From NCBI GenBank assembly GCA_016223135.1, contig JACRPQ010000015.1:124001-188000 (forward strand): DNA of 64,000 nucleotides, read 5' to 3'. Shown piece by piece: positions 8,331-18,114 of the stretch (within the stretch, counting starts at the first letter, position 1; every line of letters begins with the position of its first letter). A program made the translations under genes and the position numbers. A model generated the notes under the pieces. The model worked only from the letters and a program-made list of their open reading frames with translations, did not search any database and had not been told where the DNA came from. This DNA comes from Chloroflexota bacterium (GTDB lineage: Bacteria; Chloroflexota; Anaerolineae; Anaerolineales; Villigracilaceae).

Positions 8331-9371
8331 TTAGTAGATCAGCGTCTTCTTGTCAGTGCTGATGCGCTTGCGGAACATGTAGTACGTCCAGCCCTGATAG
8401 GCGAGTACGATGGGGACGAAGATGAGGGCGACGATGGACATGACCGTCAGTGTGTATTGCGAGGAGGATGCGTTGTAGATGGTCAGGGACCAATCGGGGT
8501 TGAGGCTGGAAACCATCACGCGCGGAAACATGAGGGTGAAGAAGGTGATCTGGGTCAGCACGATGTGCGCAGCAACACTGATGAAAGCCCAGCCTTCCAT
8601 CTTGCGGTTGATGAAGGAAATGGTGAGCAGGAGTGCGGCGTAGGAGGCGATGGGGATGATGCCGGGATTGACGCCCAGTTTGGTGCGGATGTCGGTGTAG
8701 ATGTAGGTGGCAATCAGCAGAAGCGTGGTAAGCGCCGCCGCGGCAAGGTAGAGTTTCTTGGAGATGGCGCGGGCGCGTTCGCGCAGTTCGCCTTCCAGTT
8801 TGAGGGTCAGGAAGTTGGCGCCATGCAGCAGAAATACCGTCACGGTGGTGAGACCGCCGATCAAGCCGTAGGGGTTGAGCAAACCGAGGGTGGTCACGAA
8901 GCCGTTCGGGCTGACGTAGTTCATGTTCGCATCAATGGGGACGCCCTTGGCAAGATTGGCGAATGCCGTGCCGAGCAGGAGCGCGGCAAGGAATGAGCCG
9001 ACGGCAATCATCCAGTCGAAGCGATTGCGCCAGGCGGGGTTGGGATCCTTGGAGCGGTATTCGAACGAGATGCCGCGAATGATCAAGCCAACCAACAGGA
9101 GGAAGAGCGGCAGGTAGAAGCCGCTGAACATGGTGGCGTACCAATGTGGGAAGGCGGCAAAGGTCGCGCCGCCGGCGGTCAGCAGCCAGACCTCGTTCCC
9201 GTCCCAGACCGAGCCGATGGTGTTGATGATGGCGCGGCGTTCCTCATCCTTTTTGCCGAGGAAGGGCAGGAGCATGCCCACGCCAAAGTCGAAGCCTTCA
9301 AGGAAGTAGAAGCCAATCCACAGGATGGCAATCAGAATGAACCAGAGTGTTTGAAGCGTTTCGTAAGACAT
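8331..9371 (-). CDS. cydB: cytochrome bd quinol oxidase subunit II
   Basis: Membrane partner of CydA in the bd-type oxidase that oxidises quinol and reduces oxygen to water. The 346-residue protein is highly hydrophobic, with the family N-terminus LQTLWFILIAILWIGFYFLEGFDFG, the loop GSVWDGNEVWLLTAGGATFAAFP and RGISFEYR. The start was set at the ATG at 9371 (MSYETLQ) with GGAGG nine bases upstream; a longer frame to 9461 would overlap cydA and add unrelated residues. It follows the cydA stop by 13 bases and precedes cydDC. Confidence 0.97.
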   Translation of the reverse strand: MSYETLQTLWFILIAILWIGFYFLEGFDFGVGMLLPFLGKKDEERRAIINTIGSVWDGNEVWLLTAGGATFAAFPHWYATMFSGFYLPLFLLLVGLIIRGISFEYRSKDPNPAWRNRFDWMIAVGSFLAALLLGTAFANLAKGVPIDANMNYVSPNGFVTTLGLLNPYGLIGGLTTVTVFLLHGANFLTLKLEGELRERARAISKKLYLAAAALTTLLLIATYIYTDIRTKLGVNPGIIPIASYAALLLTISFINRKMEGWAFISVAAHIVLTQITFFTLMFPRVMVSSLNPDWSLTIYNASSSQYTLTVMSIVALIFVPIVLAYQGWTYYMFRKRISTDKKTLIY

Positions 9372-9384
9372 GGTGGAACCTCCG

Positions 9385-10773
<1,389 letters not shown>

Positions 10774-10827
10774 AAGCCTTCCTCCAAAGGAATAGTCGGC
10801 AAAGTTTATCCAAATTGGCTGAAACCA

Positions 10828-10861
10828 TTACCAAATTGGTAAACGATTACTGTAATTGTAA
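10828..10861 (-). promoter_or_regulatory. cydA operator palindrome and putative promoter
   Basis: A perfect 15-base palindrome, TTACCAAATTGGTAA (10828-10842), and a possible -35 TTACAA (10856-10861 on the minus strand) precede cydA. The same block, with the same order and spacing, lies upstream of the Rrf2 gene (18595-18628). The -10 at the matching spacing (CAATTT, 10833-10838) is poor, so the promoter may need an activator. Confidence 0.6.
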
Positions 10862-10882
10862 GAGTAATGTGTGAGAACACGA

Positions 10883-10898
10883 TGTGAATTGTGTCACA
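10883..10898. promoter_or_regulatory. CRP/FNR-family binding site upstream of cydA
   Basis: TGTGA-N6-TCACA is a perfect match to the CRP-type consensus. Its centre is about 34 bases upstream of the putative -35, that is near -64 from the inferred start, a usual class I activator position. No CRP/FNR gene is in the window. Confidence 0.55.
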
Positions 10899-11089
10899 AA
10901 TTGGATGTGACAATTATCGGCAGTCACAAAAAGCGTCGCGCCGCTCTTTGTGCATCACGCAACGCGATCGTGGAAACCGCTAAATATGCGTGTTGGCAGT
11001 TGCCGCAGAGGCTCTTCAAGAGTTGTATATCTCCGCGTACCCTGATGCTCGGCGGTGAATGACCTTTTGGCAGTCTCTCTACCGTACAT

Positions 11090-11287
11090 TTCTCTCGTGA
11101 AAAAACCTAAAGGTACCTGAATTCGGGATAAGACTTTTGAATCGTCCCGAAGGCTTTTGACGCAGCGGGTTCGAGAGCAGAATCAGCCTTCGGGACGCTT
11201 ATCCCGAACTGACGTTAAAGGTCTTTTTGGAAATTCTCAAATTCACGAGGGTAAGCAGACCTTTAGGGTTTCTGTGTACGGTAAAGA
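11090..11287. repeat. composite inverted repeat (hairpin element R1 inside element R4)
   Basis: An inner element (11116-11217) has nested arms: TTCGGGATAAG with CTTATCCCGAA, and CGTCCCGAAGGC with GCCTTCGGGACG. It can fold into one long hairpin of about 100 bases. It is flanked by arms AACCTAAAGGT and ACCTTTAGGGTT and by ACCGTACA / TGTACGGT. Other copies of the inner element are at 30648-30750 and 60345-60447; the right flank recurs inverted at 29740-29808. Short frames that run through it are not genes. I see nothing else in the 190 bases between this and the regulatory sites of cydA. Confidence 0.85.
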
Positions 11288-11351
11288 ATTGGCAGTCAAG
11301 TCACTGACTTGTAGTCTTTGGCAGTTGCTGAACTTTTGTCGTTAAAAACGC

Positions 11352-11379
11352 AAAAAGCATCGGCAATACACCGATGCTT
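11352..11379 (-). terminator. Rho-independent terminator of the ba3 oxidase operon
   Basis: Perfect 9-base stem AAGCATCGG (11355-11363) with CCGATGCTT (11371-11379), loop of 7. On the minus strand it is followed by a T run (TTTTTG, then TTTTTAAC). It lies just after the last operon gene. Confidence 0.85.
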
Positions 11380-11410
11380 GTGTTTGAAGAGGCGTAGCTT
11401 GCCGGGGTCG

Positions 11411-11833
11411 TTACTTCGGGTTGGGATACGCCGCTTCCGTGCTGGGCGCATCCATGCCGTCAATTGAGCGGGAGCCGTACAACTCTCCATTGACTGTAAC
11501 CGTGTACACGCCCTTGCCGGAGAGTTTCATCTCCGTTTCAGTGAGGCTGTGCCAGGTGAAGGTCAATTGATTGCCTTCGAGAATCCCAATCCCTTCGTGG
11601 ATGCCGCCGGAGATCAGCCACTGCAATTTGTATTCCCCCGGCTGTTCGCCGGCAAAAATGATCAACGTGCCGCCGTATGCCTCGCCTGTGCCGTCGGTGG
11701 CATTCAACGCATATTCGCCGATGATGTTCGGCACATGGTCGGCGGGGGCGTCTGCGCCCAGGGGAGCGGGTTTGCCCCGGCACGCCGAGAGACTGAATGC
11801 GAGCAGCAAAAAGATAAGACCGATTCGTTTCAT
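11411..11833 (-). CDS. predicted lipoprotein, unknown function
   Basis: This 140-residue protein starts with a lipoprotein signal peptide (lipobox LSAC, Cys18) and continues as a small beta-rich domain (about 35-120) of alternating short strands (GGTLIIFAGEQPGEYKLQWLISGG). It is the last gene of the oxidase operon, 144 bases after the cytochrome b fusion, and is followed by a terminator. Lipoproteins at the ends of such operons often assist cofactor delivery or assembly, but nothing in the sequence shows that here. Confidence 0.75.
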   Translation of the reverse strand: MKRIGLIFLLLAFSLSACRGKPAPLGADAPADHVPNIIGEYALNATDGTGEAYGGTLIIFAGEQPGEYKLQWLISGGIHEGIGILEGNQLTFTWHSLTETEMKLSGKGVYTVTVNGELYGSRSIDGMDAPSTEAAYPNPK

Positions 11834-11977
11834 GGTTCCTCTTGTAGGGTTCGCCGTGGTTTCGTTTGCTTATCTGTAGCGTGAGTGTGTCCGACGCTAG
11901 AGAGCGTCTCTTACGCATTGACGAGGCGCGCAGCAAACGTTCTCTAACGTTTGCACATTGTTTACGTGACCTGCCGC

Positions 11978-14305
11978 TCATTTCTCCTTCAGCGTCAGGA
12001 GGAATGCGATCAGGTCCTGAATTTGTTCTTCGGTCAGAATTTGCCCGAAGTTTTGTATCATCTGTCCCGCAGGATAGCCGGGGACGATGAAAGCGTTCGG
12101 TTCGAGGATGGACTGCCGCAGGTATTCCTCCGCCGTCATGCCGGCGATGCGCTCCCCTGCGCGGTCGGCGATGCCGTAGAAGGAAGGTCCGATGATGACT
12201 TCGTCCTTTTCGAGCGAATGGCAGATGCGGCAGCCCGCGTTCACGCCCGCCGCCGTTTCGTAATAGATCTTTTTACCCATCTCAGGGTCGGGGATGTGCA
12301 TGTCGCGGAAGGCGATGGTCAATGCCTGGCGCGGCGCGAGCGGAATCGTTTTATCGAACAGGACTTGCTCGATGCCTGCATCGGGTCGGTCGTACATTTT
12401 GATGGCGATGCGATGTTCGCCCGCCGGCAGAAAAATCTGCTCGAAGATGCGCGCGCCCTGATTGATGTGATTGTTCGTGGCGGCATACGTTTCATCGAGA
12501 ACCAGTTTGTGATCCACTTCCAGCGTAATGCGAACCGGATGGTCAAGATCAGGCTCCAGCGAGGGAGGAGGCGGGGCGTCATGAATGGCGTAGCCGCTGT
12601 GATGAGTCATCTGAATCGCGAGCGCCGCCGTATCTTCATTGAAAAAAGGAATCGGTCTGTTGCTCAGCCAGAGTTGAACGGCAGTGACGACCGCCAGTAC
12701 GCCAAGCAGCGGAACGATAAAACGAATATGACTTCGATTGGGTTTGAACTTGAACGCGTCCGCTTCGGACTTAATCTGTGAGCGGATTGCCCTCCCGAAG
12801 TCTGTGGGCGCCGCCCAGGCTGTGTGAACATGCGGCAGGAAAGCCGATTTCAGTTTGGGGAGGCGTTGACCTGCGACGCGCTCCTCGAGCCAGACGTTGC
12901 CTTCGCGGTTGGCGCAATCTCCCGCCGGGCAGCCGACGAATAGCGCTTCCGCCGCGCCCGCTTCGATTGCCTGCGCCGCCAGGTTGGGATTCGCCATTGC
13001 CACGCAGGTGAGCGGGACAATGTGAATGTTTGGGTCGTTGAAGTGAGCCCCGGCGTCCTGCATGGCATGGCGTTCGCAGGCGAATACAACTTTGACTTTT
13101 TCCCTGCCGGCAATCTGCGCGAGCGTTGTTTGCCACAGCGGGTCGAGCGGCAAATCGCCAAAGGTCAGCGCGTTATCGGGGCAGGAGCCGATGCACACGC
13201 CGCAGGAGACGCACAGGTTTGGGTCAATCTCCGCCTGGAATTTGGGGCGGGCGCCGTCGGTGCGCGGGATCATTTTGATTGCGGAATAGGGGCAATCTCT
13301 TTCACACAGCGTACAGCCGTCACAGCGCGCCAAATCCACTTTGACCGGGTGGAGATTTTTCGAGCGGGGCAGCAGCCACGGCAGGGCAAAGGCGGCGCCG
13401 AGGATGAAAAGCAAAACGCTCCAGAACAAGGCTTGCGGCGCGCGCAGGAAGGCGGGCAGGTAAAACAAATAGAACAAGTCAATGGGGGCTTGGGCGGGCA
13501 GCCGCGCCGCGTTGAGCGGAGGCAGCATGCCGAGGGGGAAGAACAGCGAAGCAAGCAAAAGCACGACGATGAAAATCGCCATCCAATAACGCGGCGGCAG
13601 CCATTTGGCGCGGCTCATGCGTTTGAGGTGCAGCCAGAGGAAGTAGCCCGTCAACGCGGAGAGACCGAGATGCAGGACGATGACGATCATCATGAAGACC
13701 CAGCCCGTTCCAGCCGCGTCTCCCACGAGATAATCCACGATGAAGGCTTGCCCCCTCCTGAAAGCGCCAAAGATTTTGAAAAGGCTTTGGTTGAGGAGCT
13801 GCGCGCGCTCGTCCCAGATCAACCAATAGCCGGTAATGCCGATGAACCAGACCGCTGCCGCCATGCCGACGCCCGTGACCCAAGCCAGCCAGCGCGGTCC
13901 GCGGAAGCGGTCTTGGAAGAAGGTGCGCCAGCCGTGCAGCAGCGCAAAGATGACCGCCGCGTCGGAGGCGTAACGGTGCAGCGCCCGAATGATGCGGCTG
14001 ATTGCGTTGGCTTCCATCTTCGCAACCGCCTGATACGAAAAGGTGAAGCCGAACGGGTAGAACATCGTCAGATAAATACCCGTGAGCAGGATGACGACGA
14101 GCAGGAAGACGGTGATTGTCCCCGTGTGATAAAGCGGGTTGAAACGCGGGTCGCGGATGAGCCATTGGATGGGCGCTTCCAGGCGCAGGGAAATGTTCTC
14201 AAAAAAACCAAGCAGGCGCCGGCTGGGAGAGTCGAGGCGCGCTTTCCAATCCACGCTGGGGTTGCGCTCCGCAAGGATGTCGGTGAATTTTTTGGAGGAG
14301 GGCAT
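11978..14305 (-). CDS. cytochrome b - diferredoxin - MvhD/HdrD-type - cytochrome c fusion
   Basis: This protein of about 775 residues joins four redox modules. First is a cytochrome b N-terminal domain with bis-His pairs (about His110/His124 in one helix, His212/His225 in another), followed by two more membrane helices. Second are two 4Fe-4S motifs CxxCxxCxxxCP (Cys328-338 and 365-375). Third is a hydrogenase delta (MvhD/FrhD) type Fe-S domain with Cys410, 434, 459 and 464. After a seventh membrane segment (about 529-547) comes a cytochrome c domain with CRICH (692-696) and a candidate ligand Met749. Six helices before the Fe-S part put it in the cytoplasm and the c haem outside. It follows the oxidase genes, so it may feed electrons to the ba3 oxidase. 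The ATG at 14305 was chosen; upstream sequence is tandem repeat. No Rieske gene is near. Confidence 0.88.
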   Translation of the reverse strand: MPSSKKFTDILAERNPSVDWKARLDSPSRRLLGFFENISLRLEAPIQWLIRDPRFNPLYHTGTITVFLLVVILLTGIYLTMFYPFGFTFSYQAVAKMEANAISRIIRALHRYASDAAVIFALLHGWRTFFQDRFRGPRWLAWVTGVGMAAAVWFIGITGYWLIWDERAQLLNQSLFKIFGAFRRGQAFIVDYLVGDAAGTGWVFMMIVIVLHLGLSALTGYFLWLHLKRMSRAKWLPPRYWMAIFIVVLLLASLFFPLGMLPPLNAARLPAQAPIDLFYLFYLPAFLRAPQALFWSVLLFILGAAFALPWLLPRSKNLHPVKVDLARCDGCTLCERDCPYSAIKMIPRTDGARPKFQAEIDPNLCVSCGVCIGSCPDNALTFGDLPLDPLWQTTLAQIAGREKVKVVFACERHAMQDAGAHFNDPNIHIVPLTCVAMANPNLAAQAIEAGAAEALFVGCPAGDCANREGNVWLEERVAGQRLPKLKSAFLPHVHTAWAAPTDFGRAIRSQIKSEADAFKFKPNRSHIRFIVPLLGVLAVVTAVQLWLSNRPIPFFNEDTAALAIQMTHHSGYAIHDAPPPPSLEPDLDHPVRITLEVDHKLVLDETYAATNNHINQGARIFEQIFLPAGEHRIAIKMYDRPDAGIEQVLFDKTIPLAPRQALTIAFRDMHIPDPEMGKKIYYETAAGVNAGCRICHSLEKDEVIIGPSFYGIADRAGERIAGMTAEEYLRQSILEPNAFIVPGYPAGQMIQNFGQILTEEQIQDLIAFLLTLKEK

Positions 14306-14317
14306 GGGGGCGTGTGG

Positions 14318-14388
14318 TGTTACGTATTGCGTATTGCGCCCTGTGATGAGGTACGCAATACGCAATACGAATTACCAATTACCACTTA
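14318..14388. repeat. heptamer array between coxA and the cytochrome b fusion
   Basis: ATTGCGT-type units, a short spacer, then GCAATAC, GAATTAC, CAATTAC and CACTTAC units. The array abuts and overlaps the TAA stop of coxA (14386-14388) and ends just before the next start codon. Confidence 0.8.
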
Positions 14389-16035
14389 CCAAACCCGGAA
14401 CCCGGGGGAAGTGAGCGCAATGTTCTTGATCATATCGAACAGTTGCGGACCATAGACGATCACAATCAGCGCCAGCGCGCCATACACCCACGGCGACCAG
14501 CGGTCGAGCCAGACCGGGGAGAGAGCAGGGTCTTGCATGGCTTCGGCGATGGGAACTTCCACTTCGCTCTCGACGGTTTGCTTGTTCGTGGCGGTCTTGT
14601 ACATCACCACCAGATAAAGCACGCCGCTGACGAAGAGAATCGCGCCTCCCACGCCGACCTGGAAGAGGCGGCTGTTCCATTCAGCGGGGATGTAGGGAGC
14701 AAGCCCAAGCGGCACACGGCGGGGCGCACCGAGCAAGCCCAGCACATGCATCGAGTTGGAGAAGATGATCATCCCGATAAACCAAACCCACGCTTGGATG
14801 GTTGCCCATTTGGGCTGCCAGAGCTTTTTGCCGGTGAGATAAGGCACGAGCCAATAGGAAATGCCCATGAAACTCAAGGTTACAGCGGTTGCCACGGTGA
14901 GGTGGAAGTGCCCCGGCACAAAGGCGGTGTTATGCAGCACGAGGTTGACGTTATAGGAGGCATTCGCCAAACCGCCGATGCCGCCAAAGAAGAACAGGAT
15001 GCCCGCCAACAGTTGAGCCGCCACGGAAGGGTTGCTCCAGTTAAGTTTGCCAATCCAGCGCAGCGTGCCTGTTCCGCCCTGTTTGCGGCCCGCATATTCG
15101 AGCGAGGCGATCACAGTGAAGGCGGTCATCAGCGAGGGGAAGAACACGCTAAAGGTGAGCATGGCATGGATGAACTTCCAGACGGGCGGCACGCCGGGGT
15201 CCACATATTGGTGGTGGAAGCCAAGCGGTGTGGAAAGGACGAGGAAGAGCCAAAAGGCAAGGCGGGCAAGCGAGTCGCTGAACATCTTGCCGCCGCCTGC
15301 TTGTTTGGGGAGCATGGCGTACCACGAGATGTATGCCGGCAGAAGCCAGAAGTACACCAGCGGGTGACCGGTGAACCAGAAGTATGTGCGCGCCAACTGC
15401 GGGTCCACGCCTTCGATCAAGCCGAGCGACCACGGCAAGAGCATGGTGAGGATTTCAACCGCCACCCCCAACGTACAAATCTGCCAGAGCAGGGTGGTGA
15501 CGAGGGAGCCAAACGCGATGAACGGCGTGCGTTCGTTGGGATGCTCCTTGCGCCAGGCGGCATAGGTCATGAAAAAGCCCCAGCCTTCCACCCAACTGCC
15601 GACCACGACCAGCGTCAGACCGATGTAGAAAAACGGATTGGCTTTGAGGGGCGGATAGAAGGTGAAGAGCACCGTCGCCTCGTTGGCAAGAATCGGAACC
15701 GCCGCCGTCAGCACGCCCACTACCATCATCCAAAAACCGACCTTGTTCAGGGTCATGTTTTTTAGCGGGCGCTTCAACCCGAAGATGACGTTGAAGGTCA
15801 GGAAGCCCATGATGAAGAAGGTCGTCCAGACCAGGGCGTTCAACACGCCGTGAATGGTCAATCCCTGATAATAGGATTTGATCAGCGGCTTGAGGTAGGG
15901 ATACAAATCCCAACCGGCATGTTCGAAGGCTTGCAAGGGTCCAAAGAAACTGCCGACCGCAAACGCCAGGATGGCAGCCAGAAGATGCCAGCCGATGAAT
16001 TTCTTTTCGCCCGTGGAAAGTTGATATTGTGTCAT
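14386..16035 (-). CDS. coxA: haem-copper oxidase subunit I, ba3 type (class B)
   Basis: Catalytic subunit of an oxygen reductase. The 549-residue, roughly 13-helix protein has the low-spin haem ligand in GLTIHGVLNALVW, the CuB/cross-linked Tyr motif in WFTGHPLVYFWLLPAYISWY, HHQYVDPG, and the haem ligand region PGHFHLTVATAVTLSFMGISYW. The wording around GHPLVYFWLLPAY is that of Thermus-type ba3 enzymes. The start is the ATG at 16035 (MTQYQLS) with GGAAGG upstream; a longer frame would overlap coxB. The gap to coxB is 16 bases. No subunit III gene is present, as expected for this class. Confidence 0.96.
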   Translation of the reverse strand: MTQYQLSTGEKKFIGWHLLAAILAFAVGSFFGPLQAFEHAGWDLYPYLKPLIKSYYQGLTIHGVLNALVWTTFFIMGFLTFNVIFGLKRPLKNMTLNKVGFWMMVVGVLTAAVPILANEATVLFTFYPPLKANPFFYIGLTLVVVGSWVEGWGFFMTYAAWRKEHPNERTPFIAFGSLVTTLLWQICTLGVAVEILTMLLPWSLGLIEGVDPQLARTYFWFTGHPLVYFWLLPAYISWYAMLPKQAGGGKMFSDSLARLAFWLFLVLSTPLGFHHQYVDPGVPPVWKFIHAMLTFSVFFPSLMTAFTVIASLEYAGRKQGGTGTLRWIGKLNWSNPSVAAQLLAGILFFFGGIGGLANASYNVNLVLHNTAFVPGHFHLTVATAVTLSFMGISYWLVPYLTGKKLWQPKWATIQAWVWFIGMIIFSNSMHVLGLLGAPRRVPLGLAPYIPAEWNSRLFQVGVGGAILFVSGVLYLVVMYKTATNKQTVESEVEVPIAEAMQDPALSPVWLDRWSPWVYGALALIVIVYGPQLFDMIKNIALTSPGFRVW

Positions 16036-16051
16036 GATGTTCCTTCCTTTG

Positions 16052-16552
16052 TTATGGCGTGACGATGATCGCCCCATACATCACGCCGTGCCCGCTGCCG
16101 CAGTATTCGGTGCAGATGAAGTTATATGTGCCGGGTTTGTCGAACGTGATGGTCAACTTGGAAACCTGCCCCGGCAGAACCATGAAGTTCGCGTTGGTAT
16201 CTTGAATCTTGAAGCCATGCTGGACATCAGCCGATGTGACATAAAAGGATACCGTGGAGCCGGCCGGAACGGTCATTTCGTTGGGCAGGTATTCCCACTT
16301 GGGAATCGCACGCGCCAGAATGTAGGCGTCATATTTGCCGGGCGCAATCTCGCGCAGACCGGGATTCGACCACGGGCTGTTGGGGTCGGTTGCCACCGTG
16401 CGGGGATCCACGCGCTGTTCCGGGGCAGGGACCTGAATGCCCATGCCAAAAGCCGCCACGCTGACTGCCGCCGCAAACAGCGCCAGCATCACGATTCCGA
16501 AAATCATCCAATTACGCTCGTAGGCGTCAATATGCATGGATTGTGTGCTCAT
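16052..16552 (-). CDS. coxB: haem-copper oxidase subunit II, ba3 type
   Basis: This 166-residue protein has one N-terminal membrane helix (about 15-38) and a cupredoxin domain binding the binuclear CuA centre: His112, Cys147, Glu149, Cys151, His155 and Met158. Spacing equals that of the Thermus ba3 subunit II ligands (114, 149, 151, 153, 157, 160) with a shift of two. It accepts electrons from a cytochrome c type donor. The start was placed at 16552 (MSTQSMH), where ATGA overlaps the stop of the small upstream subunit gene; the longer frame to 16597 runs into that gene. Confidence 0.95.
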   Translation of the reverse strand: MSTQSMHIDAYERNWMIFGIVMLALFAAAVSVAAFGMGIQVPAPEQRVDPRTVATDPNSPWSNPGLREIAPGKYDAYILARAIPKWEYLPNEMTVPAGSTVSFYVTSADVQHGFKIQDTNANFMVLPGQVSKLTITFDKPGTYNFICTEYCGSGHGVMYGAIIVTP

Positions 16553-16686
16553 AACGTGCCTCCGCGCCCGATCAGGATCATATAGATTGTTGCCCAAATC
16601 ACGATGAGTGTGACCACAAAAATCGCCAGAATGACGACAGTGCCGGTTGGGCGGAATTCATCGTCTGCTTTGTCTTTCTTTGTCAT
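16549..16686 (-). CDS. small oxidase subunit, ba3 subunit IIa-like
   Basis: This 45-residue protein has a polar N-terminus (MTKKDKADDEFRPTG), one membrane helix (about 16-38) and a short tail ending GRGGTL. It sits directly before coxB and shares an ATGA overlap with it. The ba3 oxidase of Thermus thermophilus has a 34-residue single-helix subunit IIa that packs against subunits I and II. Size, topology and gene position match, so I call it the equivalent; sequence identity is too low to be certain. GAGGAG lies about 7 bases before the start. Confidence 0.75.
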   Translation of the reverse strand: MTKKDKADDEFRPTGTVVILAIFVVTLIVIWATIYMILIGRGGTL

Positions 16687-16791
16687 GATTCGTTCTCCTC
16701 ACAAATGGATTTAGGATATTTGCCGCTTCACGCGGACCCGCAAACTGCGGGCGGGAAAAGGGTTTTTCCTACACTGATGCAGTTCCACCTC

Positions 16792-17379
16792 CTATTGCTT
16801 GAGCATGTATTTCAAGTCATCGGCGATCTCCTCCGCGCTCACGCCGAATGGAAATACCAGTTTCAAATAGCCTTCACGGTCAACGACCAGCAGAGTGGCG
16901 GTGTGGTCAATCAGATAATCCGTGTTGGCGGAGCCTGCGGTCTTTTGGTAAAAAATCCCGTATAACGAAGCGACCTTGTCGATCTCTTCCTGCGCGCCGG
17001 TCACGCCAAGGAAGGAGGGATGGAAATGCGCCACATATTCCGCGAGTTTTGCGGGCGTATCGCGCCCCGGGTCGAGCGAGACCATGATGACTTGCACGTC
17101 CCCGGCTTTATCCCCCAGCAGGCGCAGCGCCTGCCCAACGTTTGCCAGCGTGGCGGGGCAGATATCCGGACAGAAGGTGTAGCCGAAATAAAGCAGCACC
17201 AATTTCCCGCGAAAATCACTCAGCGAAACCTGCCCCTTCGCGCCGGTTAGGGTGAAGTTGTACGCCGGGTCGGGAGATTGAATCACCGTCCCGTGGAAGT
17301 TGTGCGGGCGGAAGAAATACGCCCCAGCCGCAAGCCCCAGAAGCACTATAACTACCGAAATGAGAACCTTGACCTTCAT
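16792..17379 (-). CDS. SCO1/SenC-type copper chaperone
   Basis: This 195-residue protein has an N-terminal anchor (about 5-24) and a thioredoxin-like SCO domain on the outer face. All three copper ligands are present: Cys70 and Cys74 (FCPDICP) and His159 (IDHTA). SCO proteins deliver copper to, or reduce the cysteines of, the CuA centre of subunit II, which fits its place upstream of coxB. It is the second of two SCO-like genes in the operon, 18 bases after the first. Confidence 0.93.
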   Translation of the reverse strand: MKVKVLISVVIVLLGLAAGAYFFRPHNFHGTVIQSPDPAYNFTLTGAKGQVSLSDFRGKLVLLYFGYTFCPDICPATLANVGQALRLLGDKAGDVQVIMVSLDPGRDTPAKLAEYVAHFHPSFLGVTGAQEEIDKVASLYGIFYQKTAGSANTDYLIDHTATLLVVDREGYLKLVFPFGVSAEEIADDLKYMLKQ

Positions 17380-17397
17380 GTGTATCTACTTTCCACA

Positions 17398-18072
17398 TTA
17401 CGGCGCATAACACAAAAACAAATGCGCTGCTTCGTAAGCCAGTTTTGCCGTCCCTTTGCTGTTGCGAACCTCCTCCGCCAGCACTCCAAGGTGACGCAAA
17501 ATGCGGTCTGCGTTGGAGACTTCGGTCGCGTAACGATATTCCGCGCGGACAATGCCCCAGCCGTCCACCAGCACAAAGGTTGGGTCAAAGGCAAAATTGC
17601 CGTCTTCTTTCCTTTCGTAATAGACTTCAAAGCCCGAGCCGATGATGGTCTTGAGCAGGGTCTGATTGGTTGTGGTTGCAAATTTCCATCTCTGCGTATC
17701 CGCGCCGATGGATTGGGCATAGGCGTTCAAGACAGCCGGCGTATCGCGCTGTGGGTCGAAGGAAATGGTGACGAACGTGACCGGAATCCCTTCCAGCTGC
17801 GCCTCGTCCAGCCTCGATTGCACATCTTGGAGCGTTTCGAAAATGCCGTAACAAGGAGCGGGACAATGGCTGTAGGCGAACGTGAAAATGACAAACTGCC
17901 CGCGCAGGGCTTCGCTGGTGAGCGGTTTGCCGTCCTGGTCAATCAGGTTGAAGGCAGGGGCGAGGTGCATGCGCGGCAGCACTTGAATCGGTTGGAAGAT
18001 TTTGAAGGCAATGGCAGAGAGCATGATGACGCCTAGCAAGCCATACAGCCCATGGAGGAAATATTTGTTCAT
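17398..18072 (-). CDS. SCO-like thioredoxin-fold protein lacking the copper His
   Basis: This 224-residue protein has an N-terminal anchor (about 8-27) and a SCO/thioredoxin domain. The two cysteines are kept (Cys70 and Cys74, HCPAPC), but the third copper ligand is lost: the usual DHT reads Asp163-Pro164-Thr165. This suggests a thiol-disulfide role, such as keeping the CuA cysteines or the other SCO reduced, rather than copper carriage. It has a C-terminal extension of about 35 residues. It lies 42 bases downstream of the Rrf2 gene. Confidence 0.85.
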   Translation of the reverse strand: MNKYFLHGLYGLLGVIMLSAIAFKIFQPIQVLPRMHLAPAFNLIDQDGKPLTSEALRGQFVIFTFAYSHCPAPCYGIFETLQDVQSRLDEAQLEGIPVTFVTISFDPQRDTPAVLNAYAQSIGADTQRWKFATTTNQTLLKTIIGSGFEVYYERKEDGNFAFDPTFVLVDGWGIVRAEYRYATEVSNADRILRHLGVLAEEVRNSKGTAKLAYEAAHLFLCYAP

Positions 18073-18114
18073 GCTGTGATGTCGTCGGGGAGGATGCGTT
18101 TGTTCGGAACAGGA

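Noticed and set aside
11157-11345. Short plus-strand frame sharing its start with one at 30689-30964
   Set aside because: The shared start (MTQRVREQNQPSGRLS) comes from two copies of hairpin element R1, not from a gene family.
13022-15765. Two long plus-strand frames opposite the cytochrome b fusion and coxA
   Set aside because: They mirror the real genes on the minus strand, have no family motifs, and are rich in Arg, Gln, His and Glu as expected for shadow frames in GC-rich DNA.
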